A stretch of DNA of 64,000 nt from Njordibacter sp028825405. Its GTDB lineage: Bacteria > Pseudomonadota > Gammaproteobacteria > Pseudomonadales > Balneatricaceae. Numbering within the stretch: the stretch's first letter is position 1; each line of letters opens with the position of its first letter. Shown piece by piece: positions 35,424-43,556 of this stretch. The notes beneath the pieces were generated by a model. The model saw only the letters and a list, made by a program, of their open reading frames with translations, searched no databases and was not told where the DNA came from. The DNA lies in the NCBI RefSeq assembly GCF_047730065.1, contig NZ_CP159829.1:2728001-2792000 (forward strand), written 5' to 3'. The position numbers and the translations under genes are program-made.

Positions 35424-36362
35424 ATGAAATTTAGAAATACTCTTATAGCCGGCGCAGCTGGCATCGCATTATCACTAACTGGTGTAGTGAAAGCAGCAGA
35501 CAGCACAAAACCCATTGTTATCCCAATCCATAACTGGTCTAGCCAAGTAGTTATGGCTCACGTTATTGGTGGCATATTTGAGAGCATGGGTAACAACGTT
35601 GAATATGTTCCAGCTGATAGCCAGGCAGTATATGAGTCTATCCGTAATGGCGACGTAACCATTTCTCACGAAGTATGGCAGTCAAGTTTTGGGGCTTCCT
35701 TCTACAATGCCATGTCTAAAGGTGGCGTAATTGACGCTGGTACTCACTCTGCAGCAACCCTAGAAGAAATGGGTGTACCAACTTGGGTAATCGACCAAAA
35801 CCTATGTCCAGGCTTACCTAGCTGGGAAGCTCTAAAAGGCTGTAAAGATGTGTTTACTACAGTGGATTCAGATGGCAAAGGCCGTTGGTTAGAGGGCCCA
35901 CAAAGCTGGCACGGCACGTTGATGGAAGAGCGTATTGCAGCACTTGGTTTAGGTGATGACTACATGGTTAAATATGCTGGTGGTGCTTCCTCCCTTTGGG
36001 CAGAATTAGCTGCAGCTAAGAAAGAAGGCCGCGCTACCATTATCTTTAACTGGACGCCAAACTTTACCGATGCTGAAGGCTTTACCTTTATTGAGTTCCC
36101 AGAGTACACTGCAGGTTGTCGTGTAGTCGATGGTGGTGACGGAAGTTGTGGTTCGCCAAAGGGTTGGTTGAAGAAAGCAGCTAGTTACAAGTTCCCAAAG
36201 AGCCACCCTGCTGCGTACACTGCGTACAGCAAGATTTCCTTTTCTACAAGTCAAATCGGCTCAATGGCGGCTTTGGTTGACACAGACGGATTGGATCACA
36301 AAGATGCTGCAGCTAAATGGCTTGCAGACAACGAAGCTACTTGGGTAGCTTGGACTAAGTAA
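35424..36362 (+). CDS. tmoX: TMAO/quaternary-amine ABC transporter, periplasmic binding protein
   Basis: A 312-residue protein with a Sec signal peptide ending near residue 24 (VVKAAD). The body matches the OpuAC/ProX type of quaternary-amine binding protein. Tryptophans that could form an aromatic cage are present (HNWSS near residue 38, HEVWQSS, and GPQSWHG near residue 162). Four Cys (CPGL, KGCKD, GCRV and GSCGS) may form disulfides. Similar glycine betaine/choline proteins exist, and the TMAO call relies on adjacency to tdm. A strong terminator follows, which should raise its mRNA above that of the membrane genes. Confidence 0.82.
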   Translation: MKFRNTLIAGAAGIALSLTGVVKAADSTKPIVIPIHNWSSQVVMAHVIGGIFESMGNNVEYVPADSQAVYESIRNGDVTISHEVWQSSFGASFYNAMSKGGVIDAGTHSAATLEEMGVPTWVIDQNLCPGLPSWEALKGCKDVFTTVDSDGKGRWLEGPQSWHGTLMEERIAALGLGDDYMVKYAGGASSLWAELAAAKKEGRATIIFNWTPNFTDAEGFTFIEFPEYTAGCRVVDGGDGSCGSPKGWLKKAASYKFPKSHPAAYTAYSKISFSTSQIGSMAALVDTDGLDHKDAAAKWLADNEATWVAWTK

Positions 36363-36390
36363 CACTTAGGCATTAATGCTTGAGCAACTA

Positions 36391-36430
36391 AACCCTCTGA
36401 TTGGCGATCCAATCAGAGGGTTATTTTTTT
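36391..36430 (+). terminator. strong intrinsic terminator/attenuator after tmoX
   Basis: A perfect 14-base-pair stem, AACCCTCTGATTGG-CGAT-CCAATCAGAGGGTT, is followed by ATTTTTTT. It lies 28 bases after the tmoX stop and before the ATPase gene. Partial read-through would give high binding protein and low permease expression. Confidence 0.93.
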
Positions 36431-36504
36431 GACATAATGGCGTTTACTAACGAACCTAAGATGTCAACCTTAACCACTAAAATTTCAAAAAAATGAATTA
36501 GCCT

Positions 36505-37581
36505 ATGTCTATGCAAAATACACCATCTCCTTCGGACGAACCCGTTATTCGTTGCAACTCAGTTTACAAAATTTTCGGCGACAATGCAGAAAGCATGTTA
36601 CAGAAAGCTAATGGTGTAGTCGATGCTGCAAAATTTCAGGCAGCAGGATGCATCGTTGGAGTAAATAATGCTTCTTTTGACATACATGCAGGTGAACTAC
36701 TTATTATTATGGGTCTATCTGGTTCTGGAAAATCAACCTTATTAAGGTGTATCTCCAGATTGACCGACGCCACTGCTGGCAAAATATTCATTGAGGGTGA
36801 AGACATCCTACAAATGAATAACAAGCAATTGATTGAGCTACGCCGCAATAAAATGGGTATGGTGTTTCAAAACTTCGCTTTATTGCCACACAAAACAGTA
36901 TTAGAAAATATTGCTTTCCCATTACAAGTAAAGGGCGTTAGCACTCAAGAGAGTGTTAATAAAGCCAAAGAAATGGTGGATTTAGTTGGCCTTACTGGAC
37001 GCGAAGACTATTTCCCGCGACAACTATCAGGTGGGCAACAGCAGCGCGTCGGCATCGCCCGTTCGCTGGTGATTGAACCTGATATCTGGTTTCTTGACGA
37101 ACCTTTTTCTGCACTTGACCCACTCATTCGTAAGGAAATGCAGGATGAATTTCTGCGTTTACAGTCAGTACTCCACAAAACCATACTTTTTGTCACCCAT
37201 GACTTTGATGAAGCCTTGCGTCTAGCTGACCGCATCGCAATTATGAAAGATGGCATCATAGAGCAACTTGACACCCCAGCTAACATTGTACTTAACCCAG
37301 CGACTGAATACGTGCGCAAGTTTACTGAAGAAGTGCCACGGGAAAAGGTATTAAAAATTGAAGCTGTGATGGATGAATTTGATCCAACTGAGTCAATGAG
37401 TGACCTAAAAGTGCAAAAGGACGCCATTATTGAAACAGTCGCCGAGGCTATATTGAGCTCCAGCAAGCCTGTAACAGTGATTGATGAGTCAGGCCAAACG
37501 GTGGGCGTCATCAATGCTGCAAAAATTGTTCATGTTCTCTTTGGCGACCACTCAAACCAGAAGAGTGAAAACTTATTATGA
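36505..37581 (+). CDS. TMAO/quaternary-amine ABC transporter, ATP-binding protein
   Basis: A 358-residue ATPase of the ProV/OpuAA type. It has Walker A GLSGSGKST (~residue 72), signature LSGGQQQRVGIARS, Walker B IWFLDEPFSALDP and the H-loop VTHDFDEAL. The C-terminal ~70 residues look like a shortened CBS-type regulatory region. It energises the importer formed with tmoX and the downstream permease. Its stop overlaps the permease start (ATGA). It is one of the tmoV/tmoW pair; the letter is left open because I cannot recall with certainty which letter is used for the ATPase. Confidence 0.88.
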   Translation: MSMQNTPSPSDEPVIRCNSVYKIFGDNAESMLQKANGVVDAAKFQAAGCIVGVNNASFDIHAGELLIIMGLSGSGKSTLLRCISRLTDATAGKIFIEGEDILQMNNKQLIELRRNKMGMVFQNFALLPHKTVLENIAFPLQVKGVSTQESVNKAKEMVDLVGLTGREDYFPRQLSGGQQQRVGIARSLVIEPDIWFLDEPFSALDPLIRKEMQDEFLRLQSVLHKTILFVTHDFDEALRLADRIAIMKDGIIEQLDTPANIVLNPATEYVRKFTEEVPREKVLKIEAVMDEFDPTESMSDLKVQKDAIIETVAEAILSSSKPVTVIDESGQTVGVINAAKIVHVLFGDHSNQKSENLL

Positions 37582-39638
37582 TTGAACTATTCAAGCAGAG
37601 AAAATACCTACAGTTTATTTTATTACTGGTGATTTTTATTCTGTTAAACCAGTTTATTGCACCTTCTGAAACTAACATCCTGTGGCGCTTACCCCCATTA
37701 ATTGAGGCATTTCCACTGTTTATCAATGACTCCATCAGTTACCTGATGTTCGACTGGTGGCCCATTGAGGTATATGATCCAGACATTGAGGAATATGAAG
37801 ATAGCCCATTAGTGCGTGAATTTACACGAATGATATCAGGCTTAATTTTGTTCATGATCGAATTAATCCGTGAAATAATGCTAGGCGGCGCAAAAACAAT
37901 CGTAACGTTTGCCGGTTGGGACTGGGCAACAGAAAATCCTTGGGCGAGAATGCCTGGTGTACCTTGGACAGTGGTAGCTGGTGGCGCCACCATCTTAGGC
38001 TATAAGCTAGCTGGACGAGGACTGGCTCTATTAGTCGGTCTTTCAATGACGTACATTTCTGTATTTGGCCAGTGGGAACCGGCCATGCAGACCTTGTCAT
38101 TCGTATTGGTTGCTGCCCCAGTTTCAGTTTTTATTGGCCTCATATTTGGCATATGGGCCTATAGAAGCAAACGCGTTGAAGCCGTACTCAATCCACTACT
38201 TAACATGGCGCAGATCATCCCTCACTTTTCCTATTTAATTCCAGTAATGGTGTTTTTTGGTATTGGTGATCATGCGGGTGCTATTGCAACGGTTATTTTT
38301 GCCACCCCACCTATGGTGCGCCTCACCTTACTAGGCCTCAAAAAATTGGGCCCCGAAGTTGCTGAGTCTGGCATGATGAGTGGTTGTAACAATTGGCAGC
38401 TATTGACCAAGGTATTAGTTCCAACGGCCCGCCGCGACATATTGATTGGTGTAAACCAAGTCATAATGCAATGCTTGGCCATGGTGGTTTTAGCGTCGCT
38501 GATCGGCGCGAAAGGGCTAGGCATTGATCTTCTGATCGCTCTTAACCGCCTTGATATAGGTAAAGCTACCGAAATCGGTATTTGCATCGTATTAATCGCG
38601 ATTGTTCTCGACCGGATGTCACTGGCCTGGGCCAATAAGCAAACCGACTATTTTTCCAACCTGTCTTTTATTGGGAAGTATAAGTATTTTATCTTGTTTG
38701 CAGCACTTTTCGTGATTGCACTAGGCTTAGCTTCTATGGGTCAATTCATTTTTCCAAAAGGTTTCAATTACCTTTACATTGTGCCGCACAACAAAGGCAT
38801 TTCCATCGCCATATTCTTGCAGTCCGGTGTTGACTGGATATGGGACACCTACTTCTTCGCCCTCAAAGTCTTTAACGAATGGTTAATTCTTTCTGTATTG
38901 ATGCCAGTTAAAGCTGCTTTTTTGGCCATGCCTGTAGCCGCCACATTTACCCTGGTAATGGGCGTTGGATTTATAGTAGGCGGCCTACGAGTGGCCTTGA
39001 CAGTAGGGGGGTTTTTGCTATTCATCGCCCTTACCGAATGGTGGGACCGGGCACTGATTACTGCATACCTAATGAGTGTATCTGTACTCATGTCAGGCAT
39101 AATTGGTATTACTGTGGGTACATTGTGTGCACAGAATGTTAAATCAACGCGCTTTATTCTGACCTACTGTGATACCTTTCAGACCTTCCCATCATTTATT
39201 TATTTAATCCCAGTAATGATGCTGTTTGGTATCACCGATACCGCAGTAGTCATCGCGATTATTGTGTATGCTTCAATTCCTGCCCTCCGCTACACCGTAG
39301 AAGGCCTATTGAGTGTCCCCCAGACGTTACACGATGCGGGAACGATGTCCGGAGTGGGCCGTTTACAGCGCTGGATATCTATTGAATTACCCATGTCTTT
39401 TCCACATATAGCGCTAGGTATTAATCAGACAGTAGTGTTTGCACTATCAATGGTAATTATCGGTGCAATGATAGGTACAGACGATCTTGGACAATTAATT
39501 TTGGGATCACTATCAGACAGAAATGGTGTGGGTGACGGCCTAATTCTAGGTATATGTGTGGCCTGCATCGGCCTTGCCATCGATCAAATTCTGAGAACTT
39601 GGGCGAATCAAAGAAAAGCTGCGCTAGGTCTGAACTAA
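37578..39638 (+). CDS. TMAO/quaternary-amine ABC transporter, double-length permease
   Basis: A 686-residue inner-membrane protein with two ProW-like permease halves fused in tandem. One is at ~165-345 (EAA-like loop LGPEVAESGMMSGCNNWQLL) and the second at ~490-680 (VPQTLHDAGTMSGVGRLQRW). Between and before them lie extra membrane helices and an acidic periplasmic or cytosolic segment near residues 55-75. Most ProW permeases are ~300-400 residues and dimerise; here one chain supplies both halves. It is translationally coupled to the ATPase gene and is the other member of the tmoV/tmoW pair. Confidence 0.87.
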   Translation: MIELFKQRKYLQFILLLVIFILLNQFIAPSETNILWRLPPLIEAFPLFINDSISYLMFDWWPIEVYDPDIEEYEDSPLVREFTRMISGLILFMIELIREIMLGGAKTIVTFAGWDWATENPWARMPGVPWTVVAGGATILGYKLAGRGLALLVGLSMTYISVFGQWEPAMQTLSFVLVAAPVSVFIGLIFGIWAYRSKRVEAVLNPLLNMAQIIPHFSYLIPVMVFFGIGDHAGAIATVIFATPPMVRLTLLGLKKLGPEVAESGMMSGCNNWQLLTKVLVPTARRDILIGVNQVIMQCLAMVVLASLIGAKGLGIDLLIALNRLDIGKATEIGICIVLIAIVLDRMSLAWANKQTDYFSNLSFIGKYKYFILFAALFVIALGLASMGQFIFPKGFNYLYIVPHNKGISIAIFLQSGVDWIWDTYFFALKVFNEWLILSVLMPVKAAFLAMPVAATFTLVMGVGFIVGGLRVALTVGGFLLFIALTEWWDRALITAYLMSVSVLMSGIIGITVGTLCAQNVKSTRFILTYCDTFQTFPSFIYLIPVMMLFGITDTAVVIAIIVYASIPALRYTVEGLLSVPQTLHDAGTMSGVGRLQRWISIELPMSFPHIALGINQTVVFALSMVIIGAMIGTDDLGQLILGSLSDRNGVGDGLILGICVACIGLAIDQILRTWANQRKAALGLN

Positions 39639-39653
39639 GCAATGGCTAGGCTG

Positions 39654-39669
39654 GGTTATCTACCTAGCC
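39654..39669. terminator. hairpin between converging permease and GcvT-like genes
   Basis: GGCTAGG and CCTAGCC are separated by two bases on this layout (39654-39660 and 39663-39669), and shifting the pairing gives CTAGGCT against AGCCTAG with a longer loop. It lies in the 52-base gap between two converging genes but lacks a T tract, so any termination would be weak. Confidence 0.3.
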
Positions 39670-39690
39670 TAGTCAGCGTTTAATATCAGA

Positions 39691-40872
39691 TTAATCCCTC
39701 ATTGGAAGCTCAATGAGTCTACCATGTTGAACTGCCCCTGCTTTATCATACAGGGGCAGTTCAGCCAATTGGCCTTTATACAGTTTGCCATCAATACAAC
39801 CTACACTAACTCCAGTGTGAGGTAGATATCCTGATTCCAGCATTAAAGCAATGCCAATGCCTTGTTTTAAATAAGGTGACATAGCCCCAGCTGTAACTTT
39901 ACCAACAGTTTGACCATCAACCATGATGGCTGCACCAATATGGGGTTCTGCTGCACAAAGAATACCGATTAAGCGAGTTTCTTTAGGCGCATTTTTGAGG
40001 GCCGACTGGCCAATAAAATCACTTTTGTGTTGATCTACAAACATACCTAACCCAACATCATAAGGTGTGGTTGTATGATCAAAATCTGAACCGGCATTGA
40101 GAATGCCAGCTTCAATTCTACGGATATGCATAGCGTCGAGTCCGAAAATGTCGATACCAAAGGGTTCTCCCGCTCGCTTTAAATGCTGCCACAAGGCATC
40201 TGCATCATGATGGGGTTCGGTGTAGAACTCCCAGCCTAACTCGTTGGTATAGCCTGTGCGCGTAATGACAAGCTCTTGTCCCCCAAACTTAACCCTCGCC
40301 ATGGCAAAGTAGCCAAATGGATCAGGCATGCCATCATCACTAGCCGCTGTGAGCACTTTCATAGAATTAGGCCCCTGAACCTGAGAGACGAATATTTTAG
40401 GATCAGTGATTTCAACATCTAACCCGACTGCATGTGCTCTAGCCCAACTGTAGAAGTCACCATCGGCCTGGGCATACCAGAAACAGTCCTCAGCAGTTCT
40501 CAATAAAATACCATCTACGAGCAGCCCACCATCTTCATAACAAGCCAGGCCATAGGCACAACGGCCAATGTTTAGCTTAGTAATGTCCTTGGTAAAGAGT
40601 TTATCAAGTAAGCGCTCTGCATCGGGGCCCTTGAACTGAAGTGGCAGCTCACCCGTATTTAACACAGCCACTTTTTGACGCAGGAGCCAATAGCCATCTA
40701 TGGTTGATCTCTGGTCGAAACAACAGGCCATTAAGCGACGGTTATAGACGCAATAATGAGGCCCTAATGGGCGCTCAATGTCATGAAATCGGTGACGTGT
40801 TAAACCAAAATCCCAACCTGCACCGGCTATAGTGGTGACTAAATCTCGTGTCTTACCATCGCTAGAAGCCAT
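39691..40872 (-). CDS. GcvT-family (aminomethyltransferase-like) protein, possible demethylase
   Basis: A 393-residue stand-alone GcvT-type protein with VITRTGYTNELGWEFY and FGLDAMHIRRIEAGI, the tetrahydrofolate-binding hallmarks, and a C-terminal beta-barrel. Family members move methyl or methylene units to folate (T-protein, DmdA for DMSP, DmmD-like proteins). The ATG at 40872 follows AGGAGG, and the frame extends a few codons upstream into the Rieske gene end. It lies 17 bases downstream of the Rieske gene and is co-transcribed with it. It could transfer the one-carbon unit released by that oxygenase to folate. The substrate is unknown; candidates are dimethylamine, betaines or DMSP-like compounds. 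Confidence 0.8.
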   Translation of the reverse strand: MASSDGKTRDLVTTIAGAGWDFGLTRHRFHDIERPLGPHYCVYNRRLMACCFDQRSTIDGYWLLRQKVAVLNTGELPLQFKGPDAERLLDKLFTKDITKLNIGRCAYGLACYEDGGLLVDGILLRTAEDCFWYAQADGDFYSWARAHAVGLDVEITDPKIFVSQVQGPNSMKVLTAASDDGMPDPFGYFAMARVKFGGQELVITRTGYTNELGWEFYTEPHHDADALWQHLKRAGEPFGIDIFGLDAMHIRRIEAGILNAGSDFDHTTTPYDVGLGMFVDQHKSDFIGQSALKNAPKETRLIGILCAAEPHIGAAIMVDGQTVGKVTAGAMSPYLKQGIGIALMLESGYLPHTGVSVGCIDGKLYKGQLAELPLYDKAGAVQHGRLIELPMRD

Positions 40873-40889
40873 TGTATGCTCCTCCTGAG

Positions 40890-42035
40890 TCAATTCGTTT
40901 GAGTTCTAATGGGGTTACTTAACGCTTCAATAACTAATTTCTGGAAGTGGTGAACACCATGCTCACTTAAATGGCTTCGCTGATCATCGACCACAAAGCG
41001 GCCTTGGTTATAGGCCAGAGAAGAAAGTCCTTTTTGCACACTTTCACAAAGTCCAATGTCCTCTGGCTGCAGCACCTCGTCTAAATAAGTGATGGCATCT
41101 TTTGACGCTGGATTAAGTTGTTGACCAACACCATGCCAGTCGAGTGTTTCGTGACATTGGGCTAATCCATCGGGGTGCATTTGTAACATGCTCACATTGG
41201 CATCCCCTGGCATGACCCAGATGGTCAAATTAGGCCAAACGAACCATGCCGCGTAGCCAAAGGTTTGCTCTCCTGCAACTTTATATGCATTGCTGTTGTT
41301 ATTACTGGGTTGATGGGAAATATGGCTGGAATAATAATCATGAACTTTAGTTTGGTAGCTGGGCATATCTACCAAATCAACAAAAACTTTATGAGCCGGC
41401 TGGCAATGGTAGCACTCAAGAAAATTGTCCATCAGTAATTTCCAGTTGGCTGCAACGGCATAATCAGCATGATACTGGTGTTCTACTTTATCAATTTTAG
41501 GCACATAGTACTTAATTTCATCGGCTAAGCCTGCATATACTTCAGTCATTGCAGGTGCATTAGTATCAAGATTAACGAACACAAATCCCAAAAAAAGCTC
41601 CAATTTGACAGCTTTAAGATTAAATTCTGGTTCAGAAAATTGCTTTAAATCTTGCAAATTACGCCCGCGTAAAAACGTACCTTGTTGATCAAAACACCAA
41701 GCATGGTAAGGACAAACGATAACGCGAGTATTGCCACAGCCTTCTAACAGTTGATGACCTCTGTGCGGGCATACGTTAAAAAAAGCGCCTAGTTCGCCTC
41801 CCTGATGCATAATGATTAAGACCTGCTGGCCATGGATATCCGTAGTTAAATAATCCCCTGCCTGCTGTAGTTGAGAGGCATGGCCCACATAAACCCAAGA
41901 CTTCCAAAAAATGGCTGCTTTTTCCTGCTCATAGATATTTGCATCAGTATAATAGCGAGAGGCCAGGGTATACGATGCTTGAGGATCATTCGAGAAAGGT
42001 TGTTCTGGTGGTTTTTGGGGGTGTATAAGCGTCAT
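40890..42035 (-). CDS. Rieske non-heme iron oxygenase, alpha subunit, N-demethylase-like
   Basis: A 381-residue protein. The Rieske 2Fe-2S ligands are CPHRGH (~residue 88) and CPYHAW (~residue 107). The mononuclear iron site is in NFLECYHCQPAH (~residue 205), and the Asp ligand is probably in the C-terminal third. This resembles ring-hydroxylating oxygenases that act on quaternary amines (GbcA, stachydrine demethylase, CntA types). The frame is open to 42098, but the ATG at 42035 with AAGGAG upstream is the likely start. No reductase or ferredoxin partner gene is nearby. It is paired with the GcvT-like gene and divergent from a TetR regulator. Confidence 0.85.
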   Translation of the reverse strand: MTLIHPQKPPEQPFSNDPQASYTLASRYYTDANIYEQEKAAIFWKSWVYVGHASQLQQAGDYLTTDIHGQQVLIIMHQGGELGAFFNVCPHRGHQLLEGCGNTRVIVCPYHAWCFDQQGTFLRGRNLQDLKQFSEPEFNLKAVKLELFLGFVFVNLDTNAPAMTEVYAGLADEIKYYVPKIDKVEHQYHADYAVAANWKLLMDNFLECYHCQPAHKVFVDLVDMPSYQTKVHDYYSSHISHQPSNNNSNAYKVAGEQTFGYAAWFVWPNLTIWVMPGDANVSMLQMHPDGLAQCHETLDWHGVGQQLNPASKDAITYLDEVLQPEDIGLCESVQKGLSSLAYNQGRFVVDDQRSHLSEHGVHHFQKLVIEALSNPIRTQTN

Positions 42036-42065
42036 AAGATCACTCCTTTTATTAATTATCATTTG

Positions 42066-42097
42066 TGACAATTTATACTTTTGGTTTAAAATTGTCA
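42066..42097. promoter_or_regulatory. operator palindrome overlapping the Rieske operon promoter
   Basis: TGACAATTT (42066-42074) and AAATTGTCA (42089-42097) form a perfect 9-base inverted repeat with 14 bases between. On the minus strand the right arm contains TTGACA (a consensus -35), followed after 17 bases by TAAATT within the left arm. A TetR-type regulator binding both arms would therefore cover the promoter. The TetR gene starts 36 bases to the right. Confidence 0.6.
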
Positions 42098-42132
42098 AAC
42101 ATGATCATTTACTAACATTGAGCGATTGAACT

Positions 42133-42717
42133 ATGGCACGCCCATCCCTTCAAACTGAACGCCAACAAAGCATTATGGCTGCGTTTACGCGATGCATCAG
42201 TAAATTGGGTCTCGAAGCAGCATCCCTTGATGAGATCGCAAAAGAGGCGGGTATGCAGCGCAGCTTAGTACGTCATTTTGCAGGTAACCGAGAGGACTTA
42301 GTCAACCAAGTAGCTGATTATATCGCCAGTGAGTTTGAGCATATATGGCAAGCGCAAGGACACTCTCACCGAGACGATCCTTCCGATGATTGGTTATTAA
42401 ATGTGCTATTTAGCCCTGCACCGGAGACCCAATATCAAATTATGTTGCCTGCATTTTATGCTTTATTGTCTGCTGCGCACCGTTACCCCAGCGTCAGAGT
42501 GCGCATGACTCAATGTTTTGAACTTTATGTGGCTGACCTTAGCCTCAAGTTACAAGCTCGACATAAACAAGCCACTACAGATGACTGCCAACAGGTCGCC
42601 CTTGGTATTATTAATATTTATTTTGCATGGGACAGTTTGCGTGGCTTAGAGCTAAATTCCACGCTCATTGGAAATAATGAAAAACTGATTAAACGCTTGC
42701 TCTCTAGCCTTAATTAA
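42133..42717 (+). CDS. TetR/BetI-like transcriptional repressor
   Basis: A 194-residue protein with an N-terminal helix-turn-helix (residues ~10-55: ASLDEIAKEAGMQRSLVRHF) and an all-helical ligand domain. The HTH region resembles BetI and other TetR proteins of amine catabolism. It is divergent from the Rieske/GcvT pair with a perfect palindrome between, so it likely represses that operon and perhaps itself. The inducer is unknown. Confidence 0.85.
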   Translation: MARPSLQTERQQSIMAAFTRCISKLGLEAASLDEIAKEAGMQRSLVRHFAGNREDLVNQVADYIASEFEHIWQAQGHSHRDDPSDDWLLNVLFSPAPETQYQIMLPAFYALLSAAHRYPSVRVRMTQCFELYVADLSLKLQARHKQATTDDCQQVALGIINIYFAWDSLRGLELNSTLIGNNEKLIKRLLSSLN

Positions 42718-42837
42718 GTATTAATTTTGGTTCGGGGCTAGCCTCTTTAATAAAGCCACATCTCCTATGCTGGTGTTGCTTTTTTAATGCCTGCATCTAC
42801 TGCTATACTGCGATCTATAAAAGCATAGGTATAACTT

Positions 42838-43548
42838 ATGAAAAGCCATCACATTCTAATAGTTGAAGACGAAGCGATTACCCGCACAAAACTGGCCGGC
42901 TACTTTGAGTCGGAAGGTTATCGGGTCACCGCTGTAGGCAGTGCTAAAGAAATGCGCCTTGTGCTGAGCCAAGAAGACGTCAGCATGCTCTTGTTGGATA
43001 TTAACTTGCCTGATGAAAGTGGTTTATTGCTAGCCCGCGAAGTCCGTGCCAAAAGTAATATGGGCATCGTATTAGTCACAGGGAAAACTGACGATATTGA
43101 TCGCATTGTTGGACTAGAGATAGGGGCTGATGACTATGTTACTAAACCCTTTAATGCACGAGAGCTTTTAGCACGAGTGACCAACCTGCTGCGGCGTATT
43201 CATGACCATAGTGAAACCCCAATCCAACATAAATCCATCTATCATTTTGATGGCTTAGTATTGGACGCCTCGCGTCGGCATTTATTGGGTCGGGACCAAC
43301 AAGAAGTTAAATTAACAAGAGCTGAATTTGAACTCTTGTTAGTGTTTATGGCCCACCCTAACCAAATGCTTAACCGCGATCGGTTATTATCCCAAGTTAC
43401 TCACCGCAGTTGGGATCCGAATGACCGAACCATAGACGTGTTAATCATGCGCTTAAGGCGAAAATTAGAACGCGACTACAAACATCCAACACTGTTCACT
43501 ACCGTTCACGGGGAAGGTTATTTGTTTAGTGGCATTAACGAAAATTAG
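42838..43548 (+). CDS. torR: TorR-type OmpR-family response regulator
   Basis: A 236-residue regulator with a receiver domain (phospho-acceptor Asp54 in LLLDINLP, Lys in YVTKPF) and a C-terminal winged helix (RAEFELLLVF, TIDVLIMRLRRKLE). The LDINLPDESGL, LVTGKTDDIDRIVGLE and GADDYVTKPF segments closely follow E. coli TorR, which activates torCAD when TMAO is sensed. It is convergent with torS (8 bases between stops), and torT follows. A matching tor box is found upstream of tdm, 10 kb away, so it may control demethylation. Confidence 0.88.
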   Translation: MKSHHILIVEDEAITRTKLAGYFESEGYRVTAVGSAKEMRLVLSQEDVSMLLLDINLPDESGLLLAREVRAKSNMGIVLVTGKTDDIDRIVGLEIGADDYVTKPFNARELLARVTNLLRRIHDHSETPIQHKSIYHFDGLVLDASRRHLLGRDQQEVKLTRAEFELLLVFMAHPNQMLNRDRLLSQVTHRSWDPNDRTIDVLIMRLRRKLERDYKHPTLFTTVHGEGYLFSGINEN

Positions 43549-43556
43549 TTTGGGTA

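Noticed and set aside
39691..40872. Calling the stand-alone GcvT protein DmdA (DMSP demethylase)
   Set aside because: Length and fold fit the broad family, but DmdA cannot be told from other GcvT-type demethylases by eye, and the Rieske partner is not a DMSP feature.
42036..42098. Upstream extension of the Rieske oxygenase to 42098
   Set aside because: It starts with TTG inside the promoter palindrome; the ATG at 42035 has a good AAGGAG.
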